This document shows positions 53,372 to 62,654 of a stretch of 64,000 nucleotides of DNA, one piece after another. A program made the translations under genes and the position numbers. The stretch's first letter is position 1, and every line of letters begins with the position of its first letter. The notes beneath the pieces were generated by a model that had not been told where the DNA came from, searched no databases, and saw nothing but the letters and a program-made list of their open reading frames with translations. Source of the stretch: an uncultured Nesterenkonia sp. (GTDB lineage: Bacteria > Actinomycetota > Actinomycetes > Actinomycetales > Micrococcaceae); the NCBI GenBank assembly GCA_947494195.1, contig CANLUC010000002.1, forward strand, positions 248,001-312,000, read 5' to 3'.

Positions 53372-54751
53372 GTGACCCAAGACACTTCCAGCAAGACGGC
53401 CGGACCGAGACCCAGCACCGGCTTCGGTGTGACCTCTCGCGGCTCCTTGGCACGCCTCGGCCGCAGCTCCGGAGCCGACCACGCGGACTACGCCCGATCC
53501 CCGCGCAGCGAGGGATCAGCCTCCGCGCACAGCCCGCGTCCCGGTGCCCGCCAGGAGACGCTGCGCGAGACGAACCTGGTGCTGCTGACCGAAGAGATCT
53601 TCTCCGCAGGGGTAGCCCTCTCCCGGGCAGACCTCGCGCTGCGCACCGGCATGACGCGCTCCACCGTCTCCCGTCTGGTCGATGACCTGCTCGCCGCGCG
53701 CATCATCCGCGAAGGATCACCCGCGGTCGGCGGTGGCGCCCGCGGCCGACCCGCGGTGCCGCTGCACCCTGCGCGCGCGACTCTGGCGGGTCTGGGAGTG
53801 GAGATCAGCGTGGACTTCATGGCAGCTCGAGCGCTGGACCTGACCGGGGAGGTCCTGGCCGAGGAGACCCTCGACGGAGACTTCCGCGGATCTGATCCGG
53901 AGGCGGTGCTCCCGCAGGCCGGAGCGATGGCCATCCGAGTGGCACGCGCGGCGGCTGCGCGCGGAGCCACGATCGTCGGCACCGTGCTCGCCCTGCCCGG
54001 CCTGGTCGGCGCGGACGAACACTCGCTGGTGCTCGCACCGAACCTGGGCTGGCGCGGCGTGGACGCGGTCTCCCTGCTGGTCGGAGACGAGCGAGAGGTC
54101 TTCGGCGGCTTCATCCACGCCGCCAATGAGGCCAAGCTCGCCGCGCTCGCCGTGGCCCAGGAACTGGCCGCCGCAGATCAGCAGGAACAGACCTTCCTCT
54201 ACGTCTCTGCCCAGATGGGCATCGGCGCCGCAGTGGTGATCGAATCGGTGGTCGATGTCGGACAGCACGGCTGGGCCGGAGAGATCGGGCACATCTCAGT
54301 GGAGCCCAACGGACCGCAGTGCGGCTGTGGCGCCCTGGGATGCCTGGAGACCTACGCAGGCAAGCGTTCGCTGCTTGTGGCGGCCGGAATGCCCCGGACC
54401 GCCAGTGCCCAGGAGCTGGTGGAGCTGAGTCGGCGCGACGACGACGACGGCCGGAAGGCCTGCGCGGCGATCGACCGTGCCGGGTGGGCGCTCGGCGTGG
54501 CCCTGGCCGGTGCGATGAACCTCCTGGACATCCACGACATCGTGCTCGGAGGGGTCTACGGGCCGCTGGCAGAGATGCTGAGTCCCAGGATCGAGGAGGA
54601 GCTCAACTCACGGGTGCTCTCTGCCCAATGGAGCACCTTCCGAGTGCGCACCGCCTCAGGGCAGCCCGCACCGGCAGCCACCGGCGGGGCGCTGCGCGCC
54701 ATGCGCTGCGTGGTGGACGCCCCGCTGCAGTGGGTGCCGCTGCCGCTCTGA
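53372..54751 (+). CDS. ROK-family transcriptional regulator (XylR-like)
   Basis: 459 residues. A basic, low-complexity N-terminal extension of about 60 residues precedes a winged HTH (LSRADLALRTGMTRSTVSRL, VDDLLAARIIREG). The ROK sugar-binding domain from about 145 contains WAGEIGHISVEPNGPQCGCG, with the GH plus Cys zinc site, and LGCLETYAGKRSLL. The glycine-rich ATP loop is absent, as in pure repressors. Divergent from xylA with a dyad between them, so xylose is the probable effector. Confidence 0.9.
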   Translation: MTQDTSSKTAGPRPSTGFGVTSRGSLARLGRSSGADHADYARSPRSEGSASAHSPRPGARQETLRETNLVLLTEEIFSAGVALSRADLALRTGMTRSTVSRLVDDLLAARIIREGSPAVGGGARGRPAVPLHPARATLAGLGVEISVDFMAARALDLTGEVLAEETLDGDFRGSDPEAVLPQAGAMAIRVARAAAARGATIVGTVLALPGLVGADEHSLVLAPNLGWRGVDAVSLLVGDEREVFGGFIHAANEAKLAALAVAQELAAADQQEQTFLYVSAQMGIGAAVVIESVVDVGQHGWAGEIGHISVEPNGPQCGCGALGCLETYAGKRSLLVAAGMPRTASAQELVELSRRDDDDGRKACAAIDRAGWALGVALAGAMNLLDIHDIVLGGVYGPLAEMLSPRIEEELNSRVLSAQWSTFRVRTASGQPAPAATGGALRAMRCVVDAPLQWVPLPL

Positions 54752-54831
54752 ACCGGACAGTTCGTCCGGCCCGTGGCCGTGCTGGGAGAGTGGCGGTGCT
54801 GGGAGAGCCCAGGTCGCTCGACCCCGGGGGG

Positions 54832-56013
54832 TCAGTCGACGCGGATGGCTTCGATGCTGTAGCCCATGCGGAACCATTCACCGGGGGCGAGGTGGACGAG
54901 GTCCTCCCCGGAGTTGAGCGCATTGGGCGGGCAGCTCATCGGCTCGATGGCCACTCCCGCGCGATCGATGCGCTCGCCGGTGTAGACCTGCACCCAGGGG
55001 GAGTCAGCGATCATGCGCACCACGAATCCCGACGGGCCGTGGACGAGCTCTGCCGTCCACCCTTCCGGGGGAAGGTCGGTGAAGGCATGGTCGATACGCC
55101 GTCCGGCGAGCAGCGGTCCGTTGGTCAGGTCGAAGTCCCCGGAGACGGTCTCGCGCCCGGTCACAGCGCCATCGGGCGAGGTCCTGAGCATCGTGCGAGC
55201 CGGCAGGCGAAGGCGGCATTCCTTCAGCGAGGCACCGCCCGCGGTCAGGTAGGGGTGGAAGCCGGCGCCGAAGGGCGCGGTCTGCCGTGCGGCAGCTGCG
55301 ACGTCGTCGTCGGCCTCTGCCTGATCCTGCTGCGTCGTGTCGGCCTGCCTGGAGTCTTCCTGCGCCAGATCCTCCTGTGCCAGATCCGTCTGTGCAGGGT
55401 CAGCCGCCACATCCGTCTCCGTGACATCATCCCGGTGGGCGGGTTCGCCGTCGATCTCCACGGAATCCCCATCAGCGTCGGGGGATGCCTCGGGTTTCAG
55501 CGGCTCGGACAGCGGGAGATCCTCCGCTGAAGGGGCGTCGGTGGCGTCGGCCAGCTCGTCGGCGGTCAGCTCGGGCTCCACCTGAGGGTGGTATCGGGCC
55601 ATCAGCGTGGCGGAGAGTCCGATGTCGGCGGAGACGCGGTAGGTCAGCGCGATGTCGAGTCCGAAGGGATAGCCTTCGGTGGGCTCCAGGAACCCCTGCA
55701 GCTGAACCTCGGTGTCCTTATGAGCCTGCACGCGCAGCGGGAGGTCCACCATCAGGCCATGCAGCGCGGCGCCGGTGGACTCTTCGTTGACCGGGAGCGC
55801 GTAGTCCTGACCGTCGTAGGAGTACATGCCGCCCTGTGTGCGATTGGGCCAGGGGGCCAGGACAGCCCCCGCGAAGGCGCCCTCAGTGGCCTCGCCTGCG
55901 GGAACGACGAGCTCGTCCTCGTGGTGCCTGAGGCGCAGCAGCTGACCGCCGAGGAGGCTGATCTGTGCTGAGTATCCGCCGCCGTCGATGGATACCGAGT
56001 TCGTCGCGTCCAT
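54832..56013 (-). CDS. Aldose 1-epimerase family protein with acidic insertion
   Basis: Mutarotase that interconverts alpha and beta sugar anomers. 393 residues, about 90-100 longer than the family norm. N-terminal blocks VLAPWPNRTQGGMYSYDG and GAALHGLMVDLPL and the C-terminal FGAGFHPYLTAGG and WVQVYTGERIDRAGVAIEP are intact. Residues about 143-243 are an Asp/Glu/Gln/Ala-rich insertion with QED repeats, placed just before the HPY active-site block. Neighbouring xylAB suggest xylose or glucose as substrate. Confidence 0.85.
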   Translation of the reverse strand: MDATNSVSIDGGGYSAQISLLGGQLLRLRHHEDELVVPAGEATEGAFAGAVLAPWPNRTQGGMYSYDGQDYALPVNEESTGAALHGLMVDLPLRVQAHKDTEVQLQGFLEPTEGYPFGLDIALTYRVSADIGLSATLMARYHPQVEPELTADELADATDAPSAEDLPLSEPLKPEASPDADGDSVEIDGEPAHRDDVTETDVAADPAQTDLAQEDLAQEDSRQADTTQQDQAEADDDVAAAARQTAPFGAGFHPYLTAGGASLKECRLRLPARTMLRTSPDGAVTGRETVSGDFDLTNGPLLAGRRIDHAFTDLPPEGWTAELVHGPSGFVVRMIADSPWVQVYTGERIDRAGVAIEPMSCPPNALNSGEDLVHLAPGEWFRMGYSIEAIRVD

Positions 56014-56243
56014 ATGTGGTGCCTCCTACGAAGCGTCGCAATACCGTGCGTCTCCCTGACACTGTCCCGGCCAAGCTGAAGACCAGGCGGACGGTAACAA
56101 TGAAACGCAAAGTGACATGTAGGTCAACAGTACCCAAAAGGCTATAGTCCGGCCTATTCCTGGGCATGTGTGGCGCGGTGACGGTGTGAGACTGACCGAT
56201 AAGGCATAATGGTTCGTTACCCTTTCGAGCGAGTGTGAAGACT

Positions 56244-57119
56244 ATGAATACATCTGCAATGACAGCCTCTGAAGAATTCTCCATCCCGGCGGCCGGTTCC
56301 GGTGGCAGCTTCTCCCATGGCCGGGGAAAGAAGATGGTCTGCCTCGACGTGGACGGCACGATCGTCCACCACGACGGCCGGATGTCCGATGCCGTGAAGG
56401 AGATCGGACGTTCCCTCGTGGCCGAGGGGCACACCGTGGTGGTCTCCACGGGTCGTTCGCTGCCCGCCACTCTGCCGGTGGTCGAGACCTTCGGGATCGA
56501 GCACGGCTACGCCGTCTGCAGCAACGGCGGTGTGACGGTGCGCATCGATGCCTCGCTGGAGGACGGCTATGAGGTGCTGGACCGGCGGATCTTCGATCCC
56601 GCCCCGGCGCTGGACGCGCTGATGGAGCGTCTGCCGAGCGCGCGCTACGCGATCGAGACCTCCGTGGGAGATTTCCTCTCCACTGAGCGCTTCGAGGACA
56701 TGTCCTTCGGCCTGGATGCTCGCGGGGTGAGCTTCCAAGAGATGAAGGACGCCGAGGCCGTGCGCCTGGTCGTGAACTCCACCGACTCCACGGCCGAGGA
56801 CTTCACCGCGGCCGTCGAGGGAATCGGCCTTCACGGCGTCACCTACTCCGTGGGCTGGTCGGCCTGGCTGGACATCGCGGCCGCCGGGGTCACCAAGGGC
56901 TCGTCCCTGGAGACGCTGCGCGAACGCCTCCAGGTGCCGGTTCAAGACACGGTCGCCGTGGGCGACGGCCGCAACGACATCGAGATGCTGCGCTGGGCCG
57001 CCCTCGGTGTGGCCATGGGGCAGGCCCCTCAGGAGGTCATCGACTCCGCCGACGAGGTCACCGCCCCGGTGGAGCAGGACGGACTGGTCAGCGTGCTGCA
57101 GCGGGTGCTCAAGGGCTGA
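56244..57119 (+). CDS. HAD-IIB family hydrolase
   Basis: 291 residues. Cof-like phosphatase with motif I VCLDVDGTIVHHDG, motif II VVVSTGRSLPATLP and motif IV TVAVGDGRNDIEMLRWAALG. A flexible Ser/Gly-rich N-terminal extension of about 30 residues precedes motif I. ATG 56244 is used; GTG 56235 and GTG 56233 are nearby alternatives. A -10-like TATAGT lies at 56143-56148. Paralogue of 3847-4797. Substrate unknown. Confidence 0.82.
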   Translation: MNTSAMTASEEFSIPAAGSGGSFSHGRGKKMVCLDVDGTIVHHDGRMSDAVKEIGRSLVAEGHTVVVSTGRSLPATLPVVETFGIEHGYAVCSNGGVTVRIDASLEDGYEVLDRRIFDPAPALDALMERLPSARYAIETSVGDFLSTERFEDMSFGLDARGVSFQEMKDAEAVRLVVNSTDSTAEDFTAAVEGIGLHGVTYSVGWSAWLDIAAAGVTKGSSLETLRERLQVPVQDTVAVGDGRNDIEMLRWAALGVAMGQAPQEVIDSADEVTAPVEQDGLVSVLQRVLKG

Positions 57120-57165
57120 GGCCCGCCTTCGCACGACGACGGCGGCGACAGCGGGCGGGCGCGCG

Positions 57166-57543
57166 TCAGCCTGGTGTCACCTCGACGTCGACCCGGTCGG
57201 GGTAGAACGCCAGGTGGTCCTTGATCTCGGCCACCGCAGCGTGGGGGTGCTCGTAGCTCCAGACCACATCGCCGAGCTCCGTGTCTCCGGCAAGAACGGT
57301 GAACCAGCTCGCCTCGCCCTTATAGGGGCAGTAGGTCTCATGCTCGGTGCGCCGAAGCGCCGCCATCTGCACATCGGCCCGCGGGAGATAGTAGGAGGGC
57401 GGATATCCGTGCTCACGCAGCACCAGCGCGGCGTGAGTGTCCGCAAGGGTGACACCCGCGGCCGTGACGCGCACACGCTCGGCGCTCGCGGTGACGCTGA
57501 TGGGGTGATCCGGGCCAGGCTGAAGAACCGTCTTCTCACTCAT
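57166..57543 (-). CDS. DUF427 domain protein
   Basis: About 125 residues from ATG 57543 (MSEKTVLQPGPDHPISVT). The DUF427 fold is recognised by GYPPSYYLPRADVQMAALRR, HETYCPYKGEASWFTVLAGD and the C-terminal DHLAFYPDRVDVEV. Function unknown in the whole family; the conserved Tyr/Cys/Lys cluster suggests ligand or cofactor binding. The frame extends to 57663, but that part is Arg/Pro-rich and falls in the cstA terminator. Confidence 0.75.
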   Translation of the reverse strand: MSEKTVLQPGPDHPISVTASAERVRVTAAGVTLADTHAALVLREHGYPPSYYLPRADVQMAALRRTEHETYCPYKGEASWFTVLAGDTELGDVVWSYEHPHAAVAEIKDHLAFYPDRVDVEVTPG

Positions 57544-57599
57544 GGGATGGACAACCATTCCACTGGTCGCCCCATTCCGTCCTGGTGGCTTGCGCCAGC

Positions 57600-57664
57600 A
57601 GTGGAGGGGGCAGCGGCACCTAACGCAGCGGCGGAGGGGGCAGCGGCGCGCCGCCCCCTCCACT
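57600..57664 (-). terminator. Terminator region after cstA
   Basis: AGTGGAGGGGGC (57600-57611) and GCCCCCTCCACT (57653-57664) are perfect 12-bp arms 20 nt beyond the cstA stop. GGAGGGGGCAGCGGC is repeated inside, so alternative shorter stems are possible. Confidence 0.55.
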
Positions 57665-57683
57665 CAGGGTCGCCTGGTTGGAT

Positions 57684-59399
57684 CTAGCGCAGCGGCAGCT
57701 TCTCGTCCTCGGTCAGCGCCACGTCGTCCTCCTGCTCCTTCTCCCCGCTCCAGGCCCGCTTCATGGACATGATGCACTCGGCCAGCACCCAGACGGCGGC
57801 GAAGATGATGACCACGTTCAGCGTGAAGAGCAGCCACTGTCCCTCGTTGAAGAAGCTGAACACCTGCACCACTGCGGCGTAGGAGCTCATCACGAGCACG
57901 AAGGCCATCGGGATCAGCACCGGCAGGAACGGGCGGTTCTTCTTCATCAGCATCACCACGATGATGCCCAGGGTCAGAGCCGCCAGAAGCTGGTTGGTGG
58001 TGCCGAAGAGCGGCCAGATCAGCATGCCGCCTGAACCGTCGGCGCCCTGCGAGAAGGTGAGGCCGCCACCGATCACGATCACGATGATGGTCGCCGCGAT
58101 CACCCCGATCCGCACCTTCGCGAGCTCACCGATCTCCTGGACCACGAAGCGCATCAGTCGCACGCCGGTGTCCATGGTGGTGGCCGCGAAGAGCACGGCC
58201 ATGGTGGCCAGGATGGTGGCCGAGAGGTCCTCGGGGATGCCCAGGCCGGCATTGACGATCGTCCCGCCGCCGGCCACGAAGTTCCCGACCGGGTTGTCGT
58301 TGAAGGAGGCGTAGACCTCTTCCCACTGGGTCAGCGACTGGAACCCGGCGGTGGTGGCGATGATCGCGCCCAGAGCCAGCAGGCCCTCGCCCACCGCGCC
58401 GAAGTAGCCCACGAAGCGGGCATCGGACTCGCGGTCCAGCTGCTTCGAGGTCGTGCCGCTGGCGACCGTGCCGTGGAAGCCTGAGATCGCGCCGCAGGCG
58501 ATGGTCACGAACAGCAGCGGCACCATCGACGGTGTTCCCTCGGGAAGGTTCGTGTTGATGGCCGGTGCCACGATCGTCGGCGTCGCGATCAGCGTGGCGC
58601 CGTAGAGGATGCCCAGGCCGATGAACAGCTGCACGCCGTTGATGTAGTCGCGCGGCTGCAGCAGCACCCACACCGGAAGCAGCGAGGCGATGCCGGCGTA
58701 GAGGAACAGCACGATGATCCAGACCCCGTTGGGGGCCAGCCCGAAGGTGCTCTCCGGCAGCTCGATGGGATAAGAGTTGCCCACCACGATCAGCGCATAG
58801 AGTGCGACGACGCCGACGATCGTCACCGCCAACAGGTTCATCCGGAACCGGTAGATCGCCTGGCCGACCAGCAGCGCCACGATCAGCGCGCCCCAGGTGG
58901 GGATGACCGAGCCCGGCTGGGAGACCAGCAGGTTCGAGATCACCACGGCGAAGGCGGCCACGACCATGAGCAGCAGCAGGAAGACCACGACCAGGAACAG
59001 GTTGCGACCGCGTGCGCTGATGTAGCGCCCGGAGAGTGTGCCGATGGACTGTCCACGGTTGCGCTGGGAGGCCCAGAGCGCGCCGAGGTCATGCATGCCC
59101 GCGATGAACACGGTGCCGAAGGTGACCCAGAGGAACGCCGGGAGCCAGCCCCAGATGACCGCGACGGCGGGGCCCACGATGGGGGCAGCTCCTGCCACCG
59201 AGGTGAAGTGGTGGCCCCAGAGCACGTACCGGTTGGTGGGAACGAAGTCCACGCCGTCGTTGAACTGGTGGGAGGGGGTCTTGAACTCGGCGTTGAGCTT
59301 ATAGACCTTCCGTGCCAGGAAGCGTGAATACAGGAAGTAGCCGGTGAGCATCATCGCCACACCGATGATCGCGATGATCAGGGAATTGATCCCGTCCAT
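57684..59399 (-). CDS. cstA: Carbon starvation protein CstA family (pyruvate/peptide transporter)
   Basis: 571 residues and about 15-16 membrane helices. ATG 59399 has GGAGGAG 4 nt upstream; the frame extends to 59498 without a ribosome site. CstA blocks: FVPTNRYVLWGHHFTSVAGA, GPAVAVIWGWLPAFLWVTFG, FIAGMHDLGALWASQRNRGQ and ACGAISGFHGTVASGTTSKQ. Proteins of this family import pyruvate or peptides under carbon limitation. This is the shorter Gram-positive type. Single-gene unit. Confidence 0.93.
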   Translation of the reverse strand: MDGINSLIIAIIGVAMMLTGYFLYSRFLARKVYKLNAEFKTPSHQFNDGVDFVPTNRYVLWGHHFTSVAGAAPIVGPAVAVIWGWLPAFLWVTFGTVFIAGMHDLGALWASQRNRGQSIGTLSGRYISARGRNLFLVVVFLLLLMVVAAFAVVISNLLVSQPGSVIPTWGALIVALLVGQAIYRFRMNLLAVTIVGVVALYALIVVGNSYPIELPESTFGLAPNGVWIIVLFLYAGIASLLPVWVLLQPRDYINGVQLFIGLGILYGATLIATPTIVAPAINTNLPEGTPSMVPLLFVTIACGAISGFHGTVASGTTSKQLDRESDARFVGYFGAVGEGLLALGAIIATTAGFQSLTQWEEVYASFNDNPVGNFVAGGGTIVNAGLGIPEDLSATILATMAVLFAATTMDTGVRLMRFVVQEIGELAKVRIGVIAATIIVIVIGGGLTFSQGADGSGGMLIWPLFGTTNQLLAALTLGIIVVMLMKKNRPFLPVLIPMAFVLVMSSYAAVVQVFSFFNEGQWLLFTLNVVIIFAAVWVLAECIMSMKRAWSGEKEQEDDVALTEDEKLPLR

Positions 59400-59585
59400 G
59401 TTCTCCTCCTCATTGAGGTGCACCTGCCCGAGGGTGGGCGCGCATTGGGCGCAGTGATGTGATGCCCACCATGGTACGCAGTGTGAGGTGCGCCTCACAC
59501 TGTCGACATGCGAGTCCTGGTGTCCGGCTGCGTCCTCGGCGCCTGGGGACTGGATCCCTCGCCCTCACACCGCCGCGACCGCCGA

Positions 59586-59591
59586 TAGGAT
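59586..59591 (+). promoter_or_regulatory. -10-like TAGGAT, 6 nt before ATG 59598
   Basis: TAGGAT-N6-ATG without a Shine-Dalgarno. Leaderless type. Confidence 0.5.
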
Positions 59592-59597
59592 CGCGGG

Positions 59598-60788
59598 ATG
59601 GCCGAACTCAGTGCAGTCCCCGTGACCGTGGAGTGGGTGCGCGCCGCGGTCCTCCATGCCCAGCGGATTCCGGACCCTCGCGGCCCCAGCTCCTACGCCA
59701 CCGCGGCCGAGGTGCTCCGCGGGATCGGGCTCATCCAGCTGGATCCGCTCACCCGGGTCTCCACGGCGCAGCGCCTCACCTCGCTGACCAGGCTTCCGCG
59801 AAGCGCCCGGGCTGAGGACGTCGATTCCTCGCTCTGGCCAGCGGGGGCGCCGCTGCATGAGCCGCCGGTCTCCTTCGAGGCCTTCACCAAGGTCGCCTGC
59901 CTGTTCCCGCTCGAAGACTGGCCGCTGCTGCAGCTGCGCCGTGAGCGGGTGCGAGAGACCTATGGGCGCCAGATCGACCAGGGCATGCGTGAACAGATCC
60001 TCGAGGTGGTCGCGCAGCGGCCGCAGGGCGCGCAGATCGGCGCCATCGAATCGACGCTGGGGGAATCTCGGACCACCGGGTGGAACTGGTCCGAGATCAA
60101 GAAGACAGCTGAGCTCATGGTGCGCACCGGAGACCTGGTGATCACCGCACGAAACGGCATCATCCGACTCTTCGACCTGCCGGAGCGGGCGCTGCCGGCC
60201 CCGGTCCGGGAAGCCTCGCACCTGCCCCCGGAACATCTGCGCGCCGGGCTCGCTCGCCGGGCTGCGGGCACGCTGGCGGTGATGACAGTCGGGGACTTCG
60301 CCCACCACTACCACCTCTCGGCCGCGGACGCCGGTCTGGGCATCGAGCTCGCCGGGCTGCGGCCGCTGCAGGTCGCCGGATGGAAGGACACCGCATATTG
60401 CCTTCCGGAGCTGCTGGAGGCCATGCCGGTGGACGAGCCCACAGAGCCCGGCTCCGGCCCGGCATCCGCAGCCCGGCTCATCGGTCCCTTTGACCCGTTG
60501 CTGCGCGACCGCGGCCGTGCCCGGCGGATCTTCGGCTTTGACTACACCTTCGAGGCGTACGTCCCCCGGGACAAGCGGCTTTTCGGGCATTACGTCATGG
60601 GGGTGCTCTCCGGCACGGAGATGCTCGGCCGAGTCGATCTTCAACGGGTGTCGGGCGTGCTGCAGCTCAACCGCATCTTCAGCGAATCCGGCCATAGCCG
60701 ACGATCGGTGGCCGCTCGCGCACGAGCCGGAGCCAAGACGCTCGCCGCCCAGCTCGGGGTGCAGGTCTCGGGCGAGGCCGCGAGGTGA
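59598..60788 (+). CDS. YcaQ/AlkX-like winged-helix DNA glycosylase family protein
   Basis: 396 residues, HTH_42 superfamily. It contains GIGLIQLDPLTRVSTAQRL, whose Q-L-D corresponds to the catalytic Q-x-D/Q motif of YcaQ and AlkZ-type glycosylases. These enzymes remove bulky alkyl adducts or unhook interstrand crosslinks. Winged-helix repeats and GPFDPLLRDRGRARRIFGFD, another family block, follow. A role in DNA repair or self-protection is likely; no antibiotic cluster is nearby. Confidence 0.8.
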   Translation: MAELSAVPVTVEWVRAAVLHAQRIPDPRGPSSYATAAEVLRGIGLIQLDPLTRVSTAQRLTSLTRLPRSARAEDVDSSLWPAGAPLHEPPVSFEAFTKVACLFPLEDWPLLQLRRERVRETYGRQIDQGMREQILEVVAQRPQGAQIGAIESTLGESRTTGWNWSEIKKTAELMVRTGDLVITARNGIIRLFDLPERALPAPVREASHLPPEHLRAGLARRAAGTLAVMTVGDFAHHYHLSAADAGLGIELAGLRPLQVAGWKDTAYCLPELLEAMPVDEPTEPGSGPASAARLIGPFDPLLRDRGRARRIFGFDYTFEAYVPRDKRLFGHYVMGVLSGTEMLGRVDLQRVSGVLQLNRIFSESGHSRRSVAARARAGAKTLAAQLGVQVSGEAAR

Positions 60789-60940
60789 ACCAGCACATGG
60801 CAGGAGCGGCGGACACCGCGCCTGCGGAGGTTCGGAATGTGTACGCTTGGCCCAGAGAAGGACGCGTTCGAGCGTGACCTCTGAGGTCAGCCCGACGCGA
60901 GACCCAGCACAGCCCTTGACGCACAATCAGAGGAGAACCC

Positions 60941-61426
60941 ATGGCCCTGACTCACGATGTCACCGTCGAAATCCCCGAAGGCTCCCGCGTGAAGTACGAG
61001 ATCGACCACGAGACCCATCGTCTCCGCCTCGATCGCGTGCTGTTCACCCCCATGCAGTACCCGACGCACTACGGCTACTTCGACGACACCCTCGGTGAAG
61101 ACGGTGACCCGCTCGATGCCATGGTCTGGATCCCCGGTGTGGATCTGGTCCCCGGCGTCGTCGTCGAGTCACGGCCTGTCGGCGTGCTGAACATGACCGA
61201 TGACGGTGGAGGCGATGCCAAGCTGCTGTGTGTCCCCAAGGACAAGCGCTTCGATCACATCCAGGAGCTCGAGGACGTCGACGAGTGGACCCGCAAGGAG
61301 ATCGAGCACTTCTTCACCCGCTATAAGGACCTCGAGCCCGGCAAGTGGGTCAAGATCGAGGGCTGGGCGTCCCGCGCGGAGGCTGAGGCCGAGCTGACCC
61401 GCTCCATCGAGCGCTTCAAGGGCTGA
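60941..61426 (+). CDS. ppa: Inorganic pyrophosphatase (family I)
   Basis: Hydrolyses pyrophosphate to two phosphates and so drives biosynthetic reactions. 161 residues. Blocks [40 protein letters not shown] and the metal signature [12 protein letters not shown] (three Asp). The shorter bacterial soluble type. AGAGGAGA lies 6 nt before the ATG. -10-like TACGCT at 60842-60847 may be its promoter. Confidence 0.97.
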   Translation: MALTHDVTVEIPEGSRVKYEIDHETHRLRLDRVLFTPMQYPTHYGYFDDTLGEDGDPLDAMVWIPGVDLVPGVVVESRPVGVLNMTDDGGGDAKLLCVPKDKRFDHIQELEDVDEWTRKEIEHFFTRYKDLEPGKWVKIEGWASRAEAEAELTRSIERFKG

Positions 61427-61571
61427 TCCAGCGCCACGCAAACTCTGCACCACCGAACCTCTGCACGGCCGACTGGTGGGCGGTAATCGGGAATTTCTGC
61501 GCGTTCTGCGCCGGGATCCTCCCGAATATCGCCCACCAGATGCATTCGGGCCAGCACCGAGGTTGTTGTGA

Positions 61572-61577
61572 TGTGAT
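61572..61577 (+). promoter_or_regulatory. -10-like TGTGAT, 6 nt before ATG 61584
   Basis: TGTGAT-N6-ATG. It is weaker than the other leaderless-type signals, because the second base departs from TANNNT. Confidence 0.3.
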
Positions 61578-61583
61578 GGGGCG

Positions 61584-62654
61584 ATGAACAGCATCTCCGA
61601 GGCCCACGCCGGCGACCTGATGATCAATTGGGAGATCGCCAGCACGACGGCGGCCAAGCTGGCACCCGCCGGCCCCCGGTTCACCCCCGCACAGGTCACC
61701 GAAGAGGTCGCTGCCCTTCGCCGTGCCGCCGCGCAGGCAGTGGGTCACGTCCATCGGATCACCGGTCTGGATGCCGCCGAGAATCTCGGCACCGACCCGG
61801 CCGAGACCCTGGTCGTGGACCGCGCCACCTGGTCCAAGGCGAATGTGCAGAGCTTCCGCGAGCTGCTGGGGCCTGCGCTGAGAGTCGTCCTGGAGCAGAA
61901 GCCCGAGCTCGGCAAGGAGGGCTCCAACGCGCAGGTCTTCGGATCCTCCTTCGCCGGAGCAGAGCTCGGTACCATGCTCTCCTTCCTCTCGGCCAATGTG
62001 CTCGGCCAGTTCGATCCCTTCGGACAGAACCGGCTGATCCTGGTCGCGCCGAACATCGTGGAGATCAGCACCGAGCTCAATGTGGTGCGCGAAGACTTCC
62101 GACTCTGGGTCTGCCTGCACGAGCAGACCCACCGGGTGCAGTTCGCCGCCGCGCCCTGGCTGGCCGACCATCTCCGGTCCAAGATCACCGAACTGAGCTC
62201 CTCCACCATGGGGATGGCCACCGGCTTCGGTGAGCGTCTCGGCGAGATCATCTCCGAGGTGCGCAAGGGTCGCGGACTCATCGAAGTCATCCAGTCCCCG
62301 GCCGACCGCGAGACCATGTCCCATCTGACAGCCGTGATGAGCCTGCTGGAGGGCCATGCCAACGTGATCATGGACTCGGTGGACTCCTCGATCGTGCCCA
62401 GTGTGAAGACCATCCGCCGACGCTTCGAGGCGCGCGGCAAGACCCGCACCCCGCTGGAGAAGTTCATCCGCAGGCTGCTGCAGCTCGATCTCAAGGCCGC
62501 GCAGTACCGCGACGGCCAGAAGTTCGTCGGGCACATCGTCGACGCCGTGGGCATGGACTCCTTCAACACCATCTGGGAGTCCCCGGAGCATCTGCCCACC
62601 GAGCACGAGCTGCACCATCCGCAGGAGTGGATCGAGCGCATGGGGCTGGTGTGA
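61584..62654 (+). CDS. DUF2342-type zinc-dependent metallohydrolase-like protein
   Basis: 356 residues. It belongs to the actinobacterial family sometimes annotated as F420-biosynthesis-associated. Zinc-protease-like HEQTHRVQF (about residue 182) is preceded by a helix and followed by an acidic helix with GERLGEIISEV. It is almost always found directly before tilS and hpt, as here. No catalytic activity is established, so the HExxH is only suggestive. The stop overlaps tilS (GTGA). Confidence 0.85.
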   Translation: MNSISEAHAGDLMINWEIASTTAAKLAPAGPRFTPAQVTEEVAALRRAAAQAVGHVHRITGLDAAENLGTDPAETLVVDRATWSKANVQSFRELLGPALRVVLEQKPELGKEGSNAQVFGSSFAGAELGTMLSFLSANVLGQFDPFGQNRLILVAPNIVEISTELNVVREDFRLWVCLHEQTHRVQFAAAPWLADHLRSKITELSSSTMGMATGFGERLGEIISEVRKGRGLIEVIQSPADRETMSHLTAVMSLLEGHANVIMDSVDSSIVPSVKTIRRRFEARGKTRTPLEKFIRRLLQLDLKAAQYRDGQKFVGHIVDAVGMDSFNTIWESPEHLPTEHELHHPQEWIERMGLV

